A DNA stretch of 64,000 nucleotides from Cheiracanthium punctorium (lineage: Eukaryota > Arthropoda > Arachnida > Araneae > Cheiracanthiidae). The stretch spans positions 124,001 through 188,000 of the forward strand of contig JAWZYV010012283.1 in NCBI GenBank assembly GCA_038373885.1, written 5' to 3'. Below are positions 46,812 to 58,600 of this stretch, piece after piece (the first letter of the stretch is position 1; every line of letters begins with the position of its first letter). The position numbers were made by a program, and so were the translations under genes. A model generated the notes under the pieces. The model did no database searches and was not told where the DNA came from. It worked only from the letters and a program-made list of their open reading frames with translations.

Positions 46812-46882
46812 AGACCGTGGTTTAGTAGTTACCGACATCGTACCAAAAGACTATGATAATCTCAGGACACCTACAGTAGAAG
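46812..46882 (+). CDS. Cys-loop ligand-gated channel, exon 2
   Basis: The exon lies between a polypyrimidine acceptor TTATTTTTCAG and a consensus donor GAAG|GTAAGT. In the phase set by exon 1 it reads SDRGLVVTDIVPKDYDNLRT followed by PTVEG. The YDN-L-R-P pattern corresponds to the start of the extracellular ligand-binding domain (YDNRLRP in GABA-A receptor subunits; YDxxVRP in GluCl). It has no stop and an exact phase match on both sides (one base in, one base out). Length is 71 bp. Confidence 0.75.
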
Positions 46883-48024
46883 GTAAGTTTCTTGCGCTTC
46901 ATTTTCGAGTCTAAATAATTACTTTTAAAATTCAGGTTTTTGAAAAGTGTAACACAAAGGAAAGGTTAGAGGAAACTAAAAAAAAAATTATTACATACTA
47001 AGCTTACCGTGAAAATTTAACACTTGTAATATAAGTATTCCATGTATTCTTCAACGAGAAAAATACTTTTTGGTATAGCTTGAATAAAATACTTTGTGTT
47101 GACTGGGAAGTTCGATAAACCAAATCAAATTTTTCATTTGTACCAGTACAAAATATGAACCGGATATGTCAAGTCAAGAATCAGGTTGGGGAAATATATC
47201 ACTAACAATTAGTTTTCTGGTTCTAGTTTCGAGTATAATTGGGATTATCTTTCTTACAAAATACATAGTTTTATATCAGATTTCACTTCTGCAATTTTTT
47301 TCGGTACACTCGAGAAAAAAAATAATTATAACATTTAAAGGCCATAACTCTCATTTTTTTTTTCTACGGATGGACACTTGCCGATTGGGCATTATCCACT
47401 ACAGCTGCACCGTAGGTATTGCGGCCATTTTATTATGGGGGCACACAGTGGGTGGCCAGCGTTGCCCCCTGTGAAGGGACGGACAAGTTAGCATCCATGC
47501 CCAAGCCGGGATTTGAACACGGACCCATGACGTTATAAAATAATTCTTAAGCTACTACGCTATCTGGGCGGCTTTTACCTTTATAATTGATTGCGTGCAT
47601 TGGAACTCTTTTTTTGGGGGGGGGAGAGGGGGGCTATTTCCAGGAATTCTGAATTATTTCACCAGCGATGTAAATTATGCGTCAGAGACTGGTTAACCTT
47701 ATTGAGTTTCTGACGCAAATTGTTTAACTTGCGATATCAAAATGGCTTCGATTTCACTAGCCCTTTGAAAATGATGAATTCGTAAAGATGAAAGCATGTA
47801 AATTACAAACAACATGCGCAAGCCACTAAAAAATAATCATACGTTTTATTGTGTTATGTATTTCTTGCATTTGAATATTTGCGATTTAATATAAATGGCC
47901 TTCTGTCACAGAATGTGAAACTTTATGAATGAGCCCAATATTTTTGTGCACCAATAAAAATAAAAATCACACACCGGTACACAATTCCAGATTATTGATT
48001 ATAAGATCGCCCACTCTTTTTCAG
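46883..48024 (+). other. Intron 2 of channel gene (1.14 kb)
   Basis: GTAAGT donor, TTTTTCAG acceptor. It carries an antisense SINE (47345-47577), a G run near 47613-47625 and a hairpin at 47665-47734 (GCGTCAGAGACT / AGTTTCTGACGC stems). Confidence 0.6.
47345..47577 (-). mobile_element. tRNA-derived SINE, family 1, full copy
   Basis: On the minus strand it reads GCCGCCCAGATAGCGTAGTA (head), a near B-box TGTTCAAATCC, 'ccgtcccttcacagggggca', 'cccataataaaatggcc', 'aatcggcaagtgtccatccg' and an A-run. It is nearly full length and lies inside the channel gene, antisense to it. A plus-strand frame of about 100 codons across it is not a gene. Confidence 0.8.
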
Positions 48025-48092
48025 GTGAACCTGCAAAAGTTAAGGTAACCGTAGTCATAATGAACGTGCGAAATGTTGATGTATCTGAAATG
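48025..48092 (+). CDS. Cys-loop ligand-gated channel, exon 3 (68 bp)
   Basis: The exon is flanked by CTTTTTCAG and ATG|GTAAGT. It reads GEPAKVKVTVVIMNVRNVDV followed by SEM in the phase set by exon 2. This aligns with the beta-strand after YDNxLRP in GABA-A/glycine/GluCl subunits (for example VKTDIFVTSFGPVSDHDM) and ends in phase 0, just before the segment normally starting 'EYTIDVFFRQ'. The 68-bp length equals the homologous exon of GABA-A receptor genes. Exons 1-3 give 75 complete codons. The rest of the ligand-binding domain, the Cys loop and four membrane segments must lie beyond 64000. The subfamily (GABA, glutamate, pH, histamine or orphan) cannot be decided from this part. Confidence 0.8.
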
Positions 48093-48410
48093 GTAAGTTT
48101 TTAATGGCTTGTATTTTATTTTATCACTGCTTTGCTCATCGAATTTTCGGTATTACACTCTAGAACTAAAAGAATGAACAGTCACTATTAAAGAGTGAAA
48201 CATTAAACCTAAGTGTCCAAACTGTAAAGTATACAGTCTTCTCTGGAGTACAAAATTGTGAAGTTACACTTCGCTAAAATGAACATTTACTTTATCTTTA
48301 GTAATTTGGCTTTAAAGAGTATATTTTTACACTCTCGTTTATTGAGTATATTGAAATTAGGGGCTCAAATACCCTTGCAAACGTAAAATAGGCTTGGTTA
48401 CAGGTTTAAC

Positions 48411-48627
48411 CTGTTTGCTTCCATCTCTGCAGAGATTATCTTTATGTGTTCAGCATTACCTTCCGACATATACCCCGAAAGATTTCATTTGAATAACGTT
48501 GCCTGCTATTTGGGCCGTGGAAGGTAGTCAAACAACAAAGCACGGAAGCAACGCTAAGCATAGAAAGGAATCTTCAACTTCTTCCTTTCCTGTTTTTGAA
48601 ACGATGGAAACAAACAGGTTGAATCTG
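48411..48627. mobile_element. MITE with 27-bp TIRs (217 bp)
   Basis: The left end CAGGTTTAACCTGTTTGCTT and the inverse of the right end, CAGATTCAACCTGTTTGTTT, agree at most positions and continue 'ccatc'. No convincing target duplication. Noncoding. Confidence 0.65.
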
Positions 48628-49734
48628 AATTCAAGACGAACATAACATAACTTTCGTTTGCTTACCCAACTGAAAAATAAAGCTTTCTATTCAGACCTCT
48701 CACAATTGATGCTTGTATGAATCACTGTATTTTTTCAGTTCACAAGTATCATTCTTAAATGGCACAGACGTTTAACTTTTTATAACACTAACAGTTTCAT
48801 AATAAGTTCTTTTTTTCAACTTGTAAATTTAATTGAAACATAAATGACTATAATTAAACAAACGCTTTACACGCGAAAAAGTTATACAGTAAATTAAATA
48901 AGGCTTTGGCTGTTTCATGAACTTAAGTATACTGATATCAATTAATCAAACAAATTTGACAGCTAAAATTCCTATCTTCCAGTGACAGTACTTAATGACG
49001 ATTCAACATGCAACAGTATAAGACATTTTTTTGCTAGGAAACAACATTTATGGTAATAACAGAAACGTTTTACATTTTCTCAAATAACACATTGTGTTTA
49101 CGAACAAAAACTGAAGTATTTACTAGGCATTGTATATCTACACATATTTCTACAAAACTTGCTCTTTAAAATATTAACATCGCTTTTAATGTATAACAGC
49201 AAAAGAAAATTTCCGGAAAACCCCTTTTTCGCAAAAATTTCCGATAAAAAATTGTTCCAAAAGGAAATTTTTGTTCATACGTAAAATGGTACTACTATTT
49301 TCCATAAATGTCGCATTATCAGTATCAAAGTCAGGCTAAACCTGTAATCAACGACATTGAATTATATACATTATTAAAATTATTTACAAATTTTATTCAT
49401 ATTTCCTATTTATGGAATGCATTTTAATTAAAAAGGATAGCTATACAAATGTCGCAAAATACAAAAATTCTTAGAGTTATGTTTTTTTCGATAAATACTT
49501 TTTTTTTGATTAAGTAGAAAGTATTCTCTAACCTGTACTTTTTTTGGATTAAGTAAACGGAAGAGTACCTTACTTCCTGGGAGGGTGATAGGTAAGCCCT
49601 GTTGTAAAATTTGTACACGGAAATCCTTAAATACTATTAGAAAAAATATAAAATTTATAAATAATTTTAGTTTACCATTGATTTAACATGGCTATAATGT
49701 AGCTCTAATTTATCTTGTTGAAATGTACCCATTA

Positions 49735-49896
49735 ACCAAACCTTTGCGGTCAACGTCCCCTGAGCGGAGACATTCGCAAATAGCCGTGGAAGTCGGTAGT
49801 GGGACATTCGCTAGTCGCCGTGGAAGAGAGGGCATGACGCAGCACGGCGAACGAGGCCAGTGAAACATCCATAATTTATCCATGAATATCCATAAT
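49735..49896. other. GC-richer noncoding patch
   Basis: Contains a near-duplicate phrase, 'gacattcgcaaatagccgtg' (about 49767) and 'gacattcgctagtcgccgtg' (about 49802), 35 bp apart. Not assigned to a family. Confidence 0.4.
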
Positions 49897-51080
49897 CAGG
49901 CTGATTCAGAACTCTTGCAAAATGCATTATTTAGGAGGAGATAGAAGAGCTCACCCGCATGAGGAGCGCAAATCAACATAGAGCCTCTGGTCTCCTCCAA
50001 ACCGTTTTAACGTTAACGCGGATAGAATGAAAAGTTCAAAAACTTAGGAAATCCCTCATTTCTGAAGTTTCCAAACACGCTAGACAAAAAGTAATCACAT
50101 ATTTAGAAAGATCGGAAAAATTCAGTAAAATGGCATCAATAACATTAGATTGTCTACATTTGATGGCGAATTACAAGCTATGGGAACAATGAAAATATAC
50201 AAAATGAAATATTTGCCAACATTTTCAAACGTCGATTCCGCAAATTCCGTTCAAGATACAATTAGTAAAATGTAATAAAAATTGGCCCATTTTAATAGCT
50301 TTCGTAAAAGCTTAGAGTGAACCATATGGACTGTTTTGTTCAGAAGAAATGTAAATTTCTGTTTGCTACAGATCACTGATTTTTAAGTTTCTCAAACAGG
50401 TGTCATCTGCCCATCCTAATTATGTGCATGTTTCGAGTCAGTTTTTAAAGTTCTGTAGCGAAATTTATTTAAAGATACAATTAGCATCAATAAAAAAAGC
50501 AGGTACAAATTGATGCGTATAAATATGGTCACCCACAAATAATTTAAAAGCTAAGATGGAAGACGATGGGTGGTGTTTCTTTTTCGAGAAACGTGAAAAT
50601 CAACGATCTCTTACAAACAAATATTTAAATGTCTTTTGAACCAGACAACCAATATGGTTCGCTGTAAGCTTTTTCGAGGGCCATTAAGATGGCCCAATAT
50701 TTAGTAAATTTTACTGATTGTATTTTGAACAGTATTTGCGGAATTGACGTTTTGATTCACTGGCAAATATTTCATTTTGCATTTTCCCCCCCACTGTTTC
50801 ATTGCTTGTAACTCGCCATCAAATCACGATAATTTGATGCAATCCATGAAGTTTTACAGGATTTTTCCACACTCTTTTTAAATTTGTGGTTACTTTTTGT
50901 CAAGCATGCTTAGAAACTTCAGACACGAGGTATTTGCGAAGCTTTTGAACTTTTTCATTCTATTAGTAATAGCATGAAAACTGCTGGAGAGAGACTAGGG
51001 GTTCTATGTTGATTTGTGCTCCTTATGTTCAATCTTCTATCATCTCACAAAGAGTTTTACAAGAGTTCTGAATCGTCCTG
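49897..51080. mobile_element. 1.18-kb element with 0.5-kb inverted arms
   Basis: The left end CAGGCTGATTCAGAACTCTT and the inverse of the right end, CAGGACGATTCAGAACTCTT, begin arms of about 520 bp (about 49897-50415 and 50560-51080). Matched landmarks include 'gcgcaaatcaacatagagcc', 'aatagaatgaaaaagttc', 'gacaaaaagtaatcacat', 'gatggcgagttacaag', 'aatgaaatatttgcca' and 'agcgaaccatat'. Only about 140 bp lie between the arms. No transposase. Arms are roughly 75-80% alike. Confidence 0.8.
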
Positions 51081-51381
51081 TATATTGACTTTAAGTCTTG
51101 TACAGAAAAGTAACTGCGGAATGCTACATTTGCTCCGATCTGCAGGTACTTGAAAGAGCAAAATCAGCCGAACGCAAAAGGTTAACATTTGCAACTCCCC
51201 TTCCACTTTAATTTGAGTACGGTGATAGCTATCGCCTTAAATGTGGTGTTTAATTATAGCAATATGGCCCTTCGCTTCATGGAGCGATCTACTACCGATG
51301 GCAAACAGAAAAGTTATAGCCTTCTATCTTAAAAACCGGTAACAAATACTGAAAAAAAAATCAGTTACAGGATAATAATGT

Positions 51382-51680
51382 GCTGAAATTGATTTTTAGG
51401 TATTCCTGGATGTTGTACTTTATAGCAAGAATTTTATGAATATCTTTTTTTTTTATTGGAGATCTCTCAGGATATGTGAAAATAACATTTTCCCCGATAT
51501 CCCACCCCTCTCCATAGTTTACGAATTTTGGAAAAGGCTATTATTTAATCTAACACGAATGTTTAAATATTAATAGTAATACCTAATTTTATATTATTAG
51601 CTCAGAAGTATTGGTTAGACGATATAAATTTAACATACGAAAAAACGACATTACTTTCAGGTCCCTCTTATACATTGGGG
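51382..51680 (+). repeat. Dispersed repeat R1, third copy
   Basis: Same order of phrases as 42683-42957, ending 'gacattactttcaggtccct'. It lacks the TA run. Confidence 0.7.
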
Positions 51681-53974
51681 TGGAGAGGAGTTAGGCACAT
51701 GTTGTTAATTGCTAAATCAAAATTATTATCTGTTTTATGATATTTTTGTGAAAGGAAATATTTAGAAAAAGTACGTTATCTTTAAAATTTTTTGCAAAAG
51801 ATTATGAAATTGTGAGAACTTGCTTCACTCCAAGTGATTTGCGGTTAAGTCGATGCTTTGTAACAAATTATTGCAATTTTTGTTTCATTTTTATGTTTCC
51901 GGCATGAGAACTATTTTTGGAATACCTCACATTAAAGAAAAAGCTTATTGAATCCACCAAAATTCTGTTCGTTTGTTCTGTTAATTTAATTGAATCAATA
52001 AATATTTTGTAGATTCAATCAAATTATTTGGTTAAAATATTGAACACCAAATCTTCGCTGAATCATGAGATAGTTTTTCTGTACACAGTAACGTCATTAT
52101 TAATATAATTTCTTAATCTAATAAAAATCTTTTTTTTAATGATTGTTGGGTTTACACAGCATCAAAGACTAAAATGTCTGTTTGAGTGATACAATAATGT
52201 AATAATGTCAATAGTATATCCTAAAAGTGCGTGTATCAGTTGCTTTATGCGTTATGCAATTTTGAAAGATGATACTTCAAAATATCGCAGATTTACATGC
52301 CAATTTTTGTTTGGATTTATTAGATTGCTATTTACTTACTTAAGAGATTGTAAATTTACTTTTTGTATGTCGCGCATATTTCTAAAGAACCCTACATTTT
52401 AGAAAATTTCATAATTACTCATGCGATTTCAATGTCAATTTAAAAGAATAAGATATAGCTTTCAAACCAATTAAATTTGCTTTTAAAGTAATGAAAAGCA
52501 TTTCATATATGTCAATGCTTTTAAAGATGTCCATAAAAAATTTCGTATATTTTGTCACGCAATTCTATATATTTTTAGTGTGTATTTAGGCTATTCTGTT
52601 TATATGTAAACAAATTTGTATGTACGAATTTAAATTCAGGGTACACACTAAAGTGGCTGGGGGGGGGGGAGTTTTCGCATTGCATAGTTTAGTTCTCAAA
52701 TGATGGCCGATCACATACCTCATTAACAGATTCAAGTCTAAAATTTTCCTTTCCCTCCCTAAGCAGTTTAAAGTTTCGTAAATTTAATTGGTTTCAGTGA
52801 AGAAAATTTTCAAAAAAAAATCAGTTATTTTTCTAAAATTTTTTTCTAAAAATTATTTTTAGTTACGGACTATATTTGATGTCCGAAAATACTTATACGC
52901 TTAAGTAATGTGCTTAGTTTCATGAAAAAAGCCTCAAAAAAAGTAAATGCTTTTTTCTTAAAATTTTTTTTTCTAATTTCAAAAGCTAATAAAATTTCGA
53001 CAATAAGCCGCTTGAAGAGGCTAAGAAAAAAACAACACGCATAATCCAGATTTTAACCTGTTTATAGATTTGCATAGTCGCTCAAGATTCGATCACTAAC
53101 CAATTATGAAATTCGATTATTTCTTTAGGCACCCCAGTGTGCACTTTTAACGATGGCAAAAAGTCGTAGATGTTCACTACCATATCACTTATTTGCTGCA
53201 TAATATATCAAAGCATAATTTTCAGGAAATGCGTTTTAATTTTCTTGGAAGTGAAGAAACGTAGGGAAGGTGGTCCAAAATGATCCCCTTGAGGGGAAAA
53301 CTTGCATAAAAGAACATAATTGTTAATTAAAAATTTGGCTCATTGCCACAATATTTTACACTATATTTTGCATCGTAAACATATTTTAAGAATATTTTAA
53401 GCCCAAATTGAGTAACAAAAGAAATAGAATTTTGAAAAAGAGTCCAAAAGATCATTTTACCCTCACCGAAGGTCAAAATGGCCCTTCATTTGAAAATAAT
53501 TGTAAATCTTTTTTATCGGCAAAGTAAAAGATATAAAAGTAATTATGACTGTACATAATAAAATGAAATGTAAGTTCTGCAATAAAATAGCACAGACAAT
53601 TTATTTTATGAAACTCTCAAAATGAAGAAAAAGTGTTACAAACAATAAAATGGAATATTAAAAAATTATGGCCTACAATAAATGCAGAAATAAATTAAAT
53701 AATGTAATGGAGAGTCACGCATTTTGAGAACATCTGAAGGGCTGGCATGATGGCTAGGACCCGGCACTGGAGTTTCTTCAGTCGATGGATCATTTTACCC
53801 GGCAGTAGGGCTGCCCACTTTAAGTCATATTACTGGAACACGCCGAGAATCATTGCTAACGAAAAAGTGTAATTCACACCTAAAAACATACTCTACTCAG
53901 TAAACCAAGTCATTTTTCTGTACATTAAAGACTGTATTTCTAAATACATTGGAAAGTTAGTGCTTACTCTCTTA
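51681..53974. other. AT-rich, nothing firmly recognised
   Basis: No exon or coding relic. A G run sits near 52661-52670. Around 53270-53500 'ggtccaaaatgatcccctt' and 'agatcattttaccctcacc' look like parts of a small decayed element. Confidence 0.4.
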
Positions 53975-53979
53975 ATAAT

Positions 53980-54246
53980 CAAGAGTGAAAAACCAGTGCT
54001 GAGGAGTGATATATCACCCTACCTTCGTGACAAAAATCAGCCAACCTCCATAGAGTGAGAAATCACTATTCTGAAGAGTGACATTTCTGACTCTGGACTA
54101 GGAGTGAGAATTCAAAAACCCACTCCGGGAAAGAGTGCCTCACTCTAAGGAAAGGGTGACAGCACGCCATCCCTTAAAGAGTGGAGCGCTCTGATCAAGA
54201 GTGAGCTATGACCCTTTTTAAGAGTGACCGCCACTTTTTATAGGGT
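53980..54246 (+). repeat. Array of about 11 AGAGTGA-like motifs
   Basis: RAGAGTGA or one-base variants occur near 53982, 54002, 54053, 54076, 54102, 54131, 54158, 54177, 54199, 54221 and 54240, mostly 19-29 bp apart, with unrelated sequence between them. A few inverse forms (TCACTC, TCACCCT) are interspersed. This is not a normal tandem repeat because the spacers are not conserved. Confidence 0.6.
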
Positions 54247-54468
54247 GATTATTCGAGACCGTATCCAGGGGTCCGGACCCTCCCCCCTCCCAAAAAAATT
54301 GATTTTTGTTAATAAAATAATAATAATGACGTCTTTTTGTGAAAAATTCTGCCTTTTCCACGGTTTGGACCCTGCCTGAAATTTTTGTCTGGGTACGGCC
54401 CTGGATTTATTCCTTGCATATGCCTTGCTTCTGGCTATCACTATTTTGGGAAAATTAAAATAATTCCT

Positions 54469-54516
<48 letters not shown>

Positions 54517-55680
54517 TGTATCTGGTAACAGCATTGATTATTATTATTTTTTAAATATTTGGCAAACATTAAAAGATATTTTCTATATAGCATCAATATT
54601 TATCCAATCTTGTGAATTCATTGAAAATAAAATCCAATATTATAAATTTAATATTTTGCCCATTTGAAGTCAAATTTTAATACTATTGAATCTTAAAGTA
54701 TTTGAAATTTATCAATAATATTGAGTGTATATTAGAAATATTTCCAATATTATTAAGTACTAATTACTTTTAATTATTAAAATTTACATATATGTGAATA
54801 CTTTGAGAGTAAAGACCACTTCCAGTATTGGTAAAAACTAGAGTTTAGCCCTGATATATGCTCAAAATGTTATTATTATTTGTAAAATTTTAATTAACAT
54901 ATGAAGTGTGTATTGATATATTAATTATATATTGAGAATATTTCTGAAGCAGTCTCACTACCAATGAACTTTTAAATATTAACTCAATATTGTGAAAACA
55001 TTGATATCAAAAACCAATAATATTACAAAGTAGTAAGTGAACACATTGAGAATAAACAGTTTCCAATATTGGTAAATAAAATTCCAATATTGGTAAAAAT
55101 TAGCATTTAGGTCTGATAAATTCTCAAAATAACATTATACTTTCAGTATGACTATACTAATACCTTTTCCACTGAATTTAACATACAAAAAAATATATTC
55201 TTAATATAGGGTTGTATTGGAAATATTTTTGAAGTAGTCCTCAATTGATAAATTTTTTAATGTTAACTCAATATTGTTAAAAAAAATTGAAAACAAAGAT
55301 CAACTGTAACTTCGTCAAATGTATCAAATGTAACTTCGTACAAAGTAGCAAAGTTAATATTTGCCTCAGATATATTTAAAATGCATTTATAGTATTTGAT
55401 ATACATTGGAAATATATTCAATATGGATAAGTAATTACTTTAACATAACTTTATACCATTTTTAATTTTTTTGGTTAATATTTACTCAATATTACACTGG
55501 GAATAAAGCTAGTATTGGTAAAAAGTAGAAAGTTGATATTTAACCTTTATATTGTAAAAATTATAAAACTTTGCTGCTATTGAATTTAAATTAAATATAT
55601 TTAAAATGTATCTGCAATATCGAGCGCCTTGAAAATATTCTTCATATCGTACAAGTAAATATTTTTGCCGCATTTACCTC
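54243..55680 (+). repeat. Left arm of large inverted repeat
   Basis: First a 170-bp unit A (54243-54415, GACCGTATCCAGGGGTCCGG to 'ctgggtacggccctgg'), then a TA run (54476-54513), then about 1.1 kb of AT-rich unit B made of decayed 200-250-bp sub-repeats with CAATATTG phrases. Both units recur in inverse, in mirrored order, at 62580-63590. B matches include 'cttttccactgaattta', 'attggaaatatttttgaagt', 'agtagcaaagttaatattt', 'tatttaaaatgtatctgcaa' and 'acaagtaaatatttttg'. Confidence 0.7.
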
Positions 55681-58600
55681 CCCCCCCCCCAAGTTTGTCC
55701 ATAGGCAATCTTTAATACATCATAGCTGGATATTGGGTATATCTATTAGAAGTCCAACATAAAATAGATTTCTCTATTAGAAATTTGAGGTGTGATCTCT
55801 CTAATGAGTAAATAACATCTATAATATACAGGTATCTGTATATATGTAGCATAGTTATAATAATTAAACTTCCAGAAGATCTTAAAGATCCAGAATATCC
55901 CAAAAATGGCTATCTATTTCATATTCAAAATATCCAAAGATCAGAAATTGATACTTATTTCATATCCAGAACTTCTTAGATATCTATTTCTGGGCTATCT
56001 TGGATTATTGTCATGTTCAGAATGATCCATAACAGCTGGAAAATAAATTTTACGTAGCTCAATGGTACAAGTAATATCTGACCCCATGCATTTTTAGATT
56101 CTTGCTTTCATTCCAGTGAGTGAAATGTGGACTGTTGACACAAAACATACAGTATTTAAAATAACAGCCTATTCTGAAATTAAACAGATTAAGAAGGAGT
56201 ACAGAGTTTCATTTTAATAATCAGATGATGGCATCACTAAAAGGTACCCCCAAGAGTTCCACATGGTTACTAAAACAAACCTCCATAACCTCTAGATCTA
56301 TTTAGTTACAGAATTCGTTAACAGTTTATGTTTTGTTTGGTTAGTCAAAACGTAACAGGAATAGAAGTGAAAGTTTCAAAATGCTTGGAGGTGATCTGTA
56401 TAGCCATTGAGCTATGTAAAATCCATCAGCAGGAGATTTATAAGAATTTTCTTTGTCTGCAGTACTATAACTTCATTTGAGGTAATCTGTGATCAAACAA
56501 GAATAGAAATAAGAGTTTCGGACATCCACATTACTCAACAGTGTGCAGAAATATTTGATATGTTCAATGTTACCTTTTCTCCTGCTGAAATAAAAAATCC
56601 CTGAAAGCTTATTTTTTACCTATGGTACATTTCAGAACAACTTTCACTTACAACAGTATTAACAAAACAATAAAAATAGTTCATGATAAGATATTTATAT
56701 AAAATCAAAAGAATACTAATAATTTTGATTTTTAAATAGGTTTTATTTTAAGCATAATTTATTCAAACTTTCTTTTCAACTTTATTACAATTAACAAGTC
56801 TTTTTTTTAAATTTTAAATAAATAAGAAATGAACAGGATTGAATTGTTATCGAAAAGAAATTATTTGAAATTAAATTTCAGTCATTTATACGAACAAATA
56901 CAAGAATTATGAAACACGAAAATAAGTTAAAAGAGCAATAGCTATCCTTTAATTGAAAACCAAAAAAAAAAATAAAATAAATAAATAAATAAACTAATTG
57001 TTGGGTAAATCAAAAATATAAATATATCTGCTGATAACCTCTGTTAATGTACATATCATGTTTGGAAATTTAAGAGAATACCTATTTTTCTATTCTTTCC
57101 CCTCCCCCCAGAAAAAGGAATAAAATATTTCTAAAATGGAAACTACTTTATATTGATTGATTTCTTTTTTTGTGAAAAGGGGTAAAGAAATATTTTTGTG
57201 CAGGCCAATACATAAATAATATAAATCAAAACCAATTATTTCATAATTCCCCAACAATGCCCATTTTGTTGAATACACCCAACATTTTTGTCTTGTCCAA
57301 AAACCATTATTTAAGGTTTAGAGGCATGAGCAAGAATACAGGTTAGAATCCTTAAAAAGTTCACCACCCAAGTCAGCCCCCCCAAGAAGACACCCCTCTT
57401 GTAGACTTGCCATAACGCAAAGAAATAATTGAAGTTTAGAGCATGAGGGTGAACCATATTAACCTCCATAGATAATGTCTGGGTGAGGGGGGAGGGTGGT
57501 GATTCAAAGAAAAAGATTTTTTTTTTCACCTCTTAAAAAACCAAATTCCTCTTCTGAACATAATTTATACATACTTCAAAATAAAAGCCATTTCTTAATT
57601 TTTTAATATATATACACATTCCTTTCTTTATTTATTTTTAAGTGTGATTTTATTTATTTCAATTTCACTTTTACAGCAAAATAGCTACAAATTACTTAAT
57701 CTTTTAAAAACTTCAAATTGAAAAAAAAATTCTTTTAATATAGATTTTATGCAAGAATTATTATACTATTGAAAACAGATTTAGAACAATAAATGAAAGT
57801 AAAGCCAGAAAAACTCATTAGTATGTTAGAACAAAGTTCAATTAATACGAGGGCCAAAAAAAAAAGAAAGAAAAAACAGTTAATAAAAATATATAAGCAA
57901 AGTCTTAATAAAAACATGAGTAATGGAACTTCCAAGTCCAGAGTAGTCTTCAGCCTAGCAAATTTTAGTTTACGATGCGTTCTAAATTAAAAAAAAAAAT
58001 TTAAAACTATTACAGAACTGCAGAAGTAAAAAATAGCCTACGAATTGAAAAAAAGTGGAAGATATCTCTTATTGAGACTCATGCAGGTTTGAATGAATTA
58101 TAAAAGCAATGGCAGTGAACACACAACAAATTATTACAAATTTGGTTTAATTGTATTACATTGTTACATTTATATAAAATACAATCACTGGATTCAATAT
58201 GAGTACTTCAATACTATTTCACATTCAGGGATTCTTCTAACAGCATCTGGAAGATAAAAATTATGACTTCAACAAGTAATTACAGAATTAAAAGTTAAAA
58301 CATAACTGCTATTCTATCCTAATAAAAAAAGGGTACCCTCCCCCCTCCCCATAATTTGAATAAGACTGAAGAAAGGCTCAAAATCAGAAAGAGTTGGCAG
58401 CTAGAATATACTAGAGCATAAACTAGATCTATGTTAAATACATACAAAATAAAATTAGTTAAAATTAGTTTTGTGTGTACATGGATTAGTGTCAAATTTA
58501 AATCTCCAACTAAAGCACAGCTTAACACTTTCAACTAGGTGATGAATTTACAGAGGAATAAGTCAGCAGATCTTTTCATTTGATTCAGAAAACATTTTGT

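Noticed and set aside
47166..47474. 102-codon plus-strand open frame in intron 2
   Set aside because: Its second half is antisense SINE, and it has no splice-compatible relation to exons 2 and 3.
54238..54534. 98-codon minus-strand open frame
   Set aside because: It reads the TA microsatellite as alternating Tyr-Ile and then unit A of the inverted repeat.
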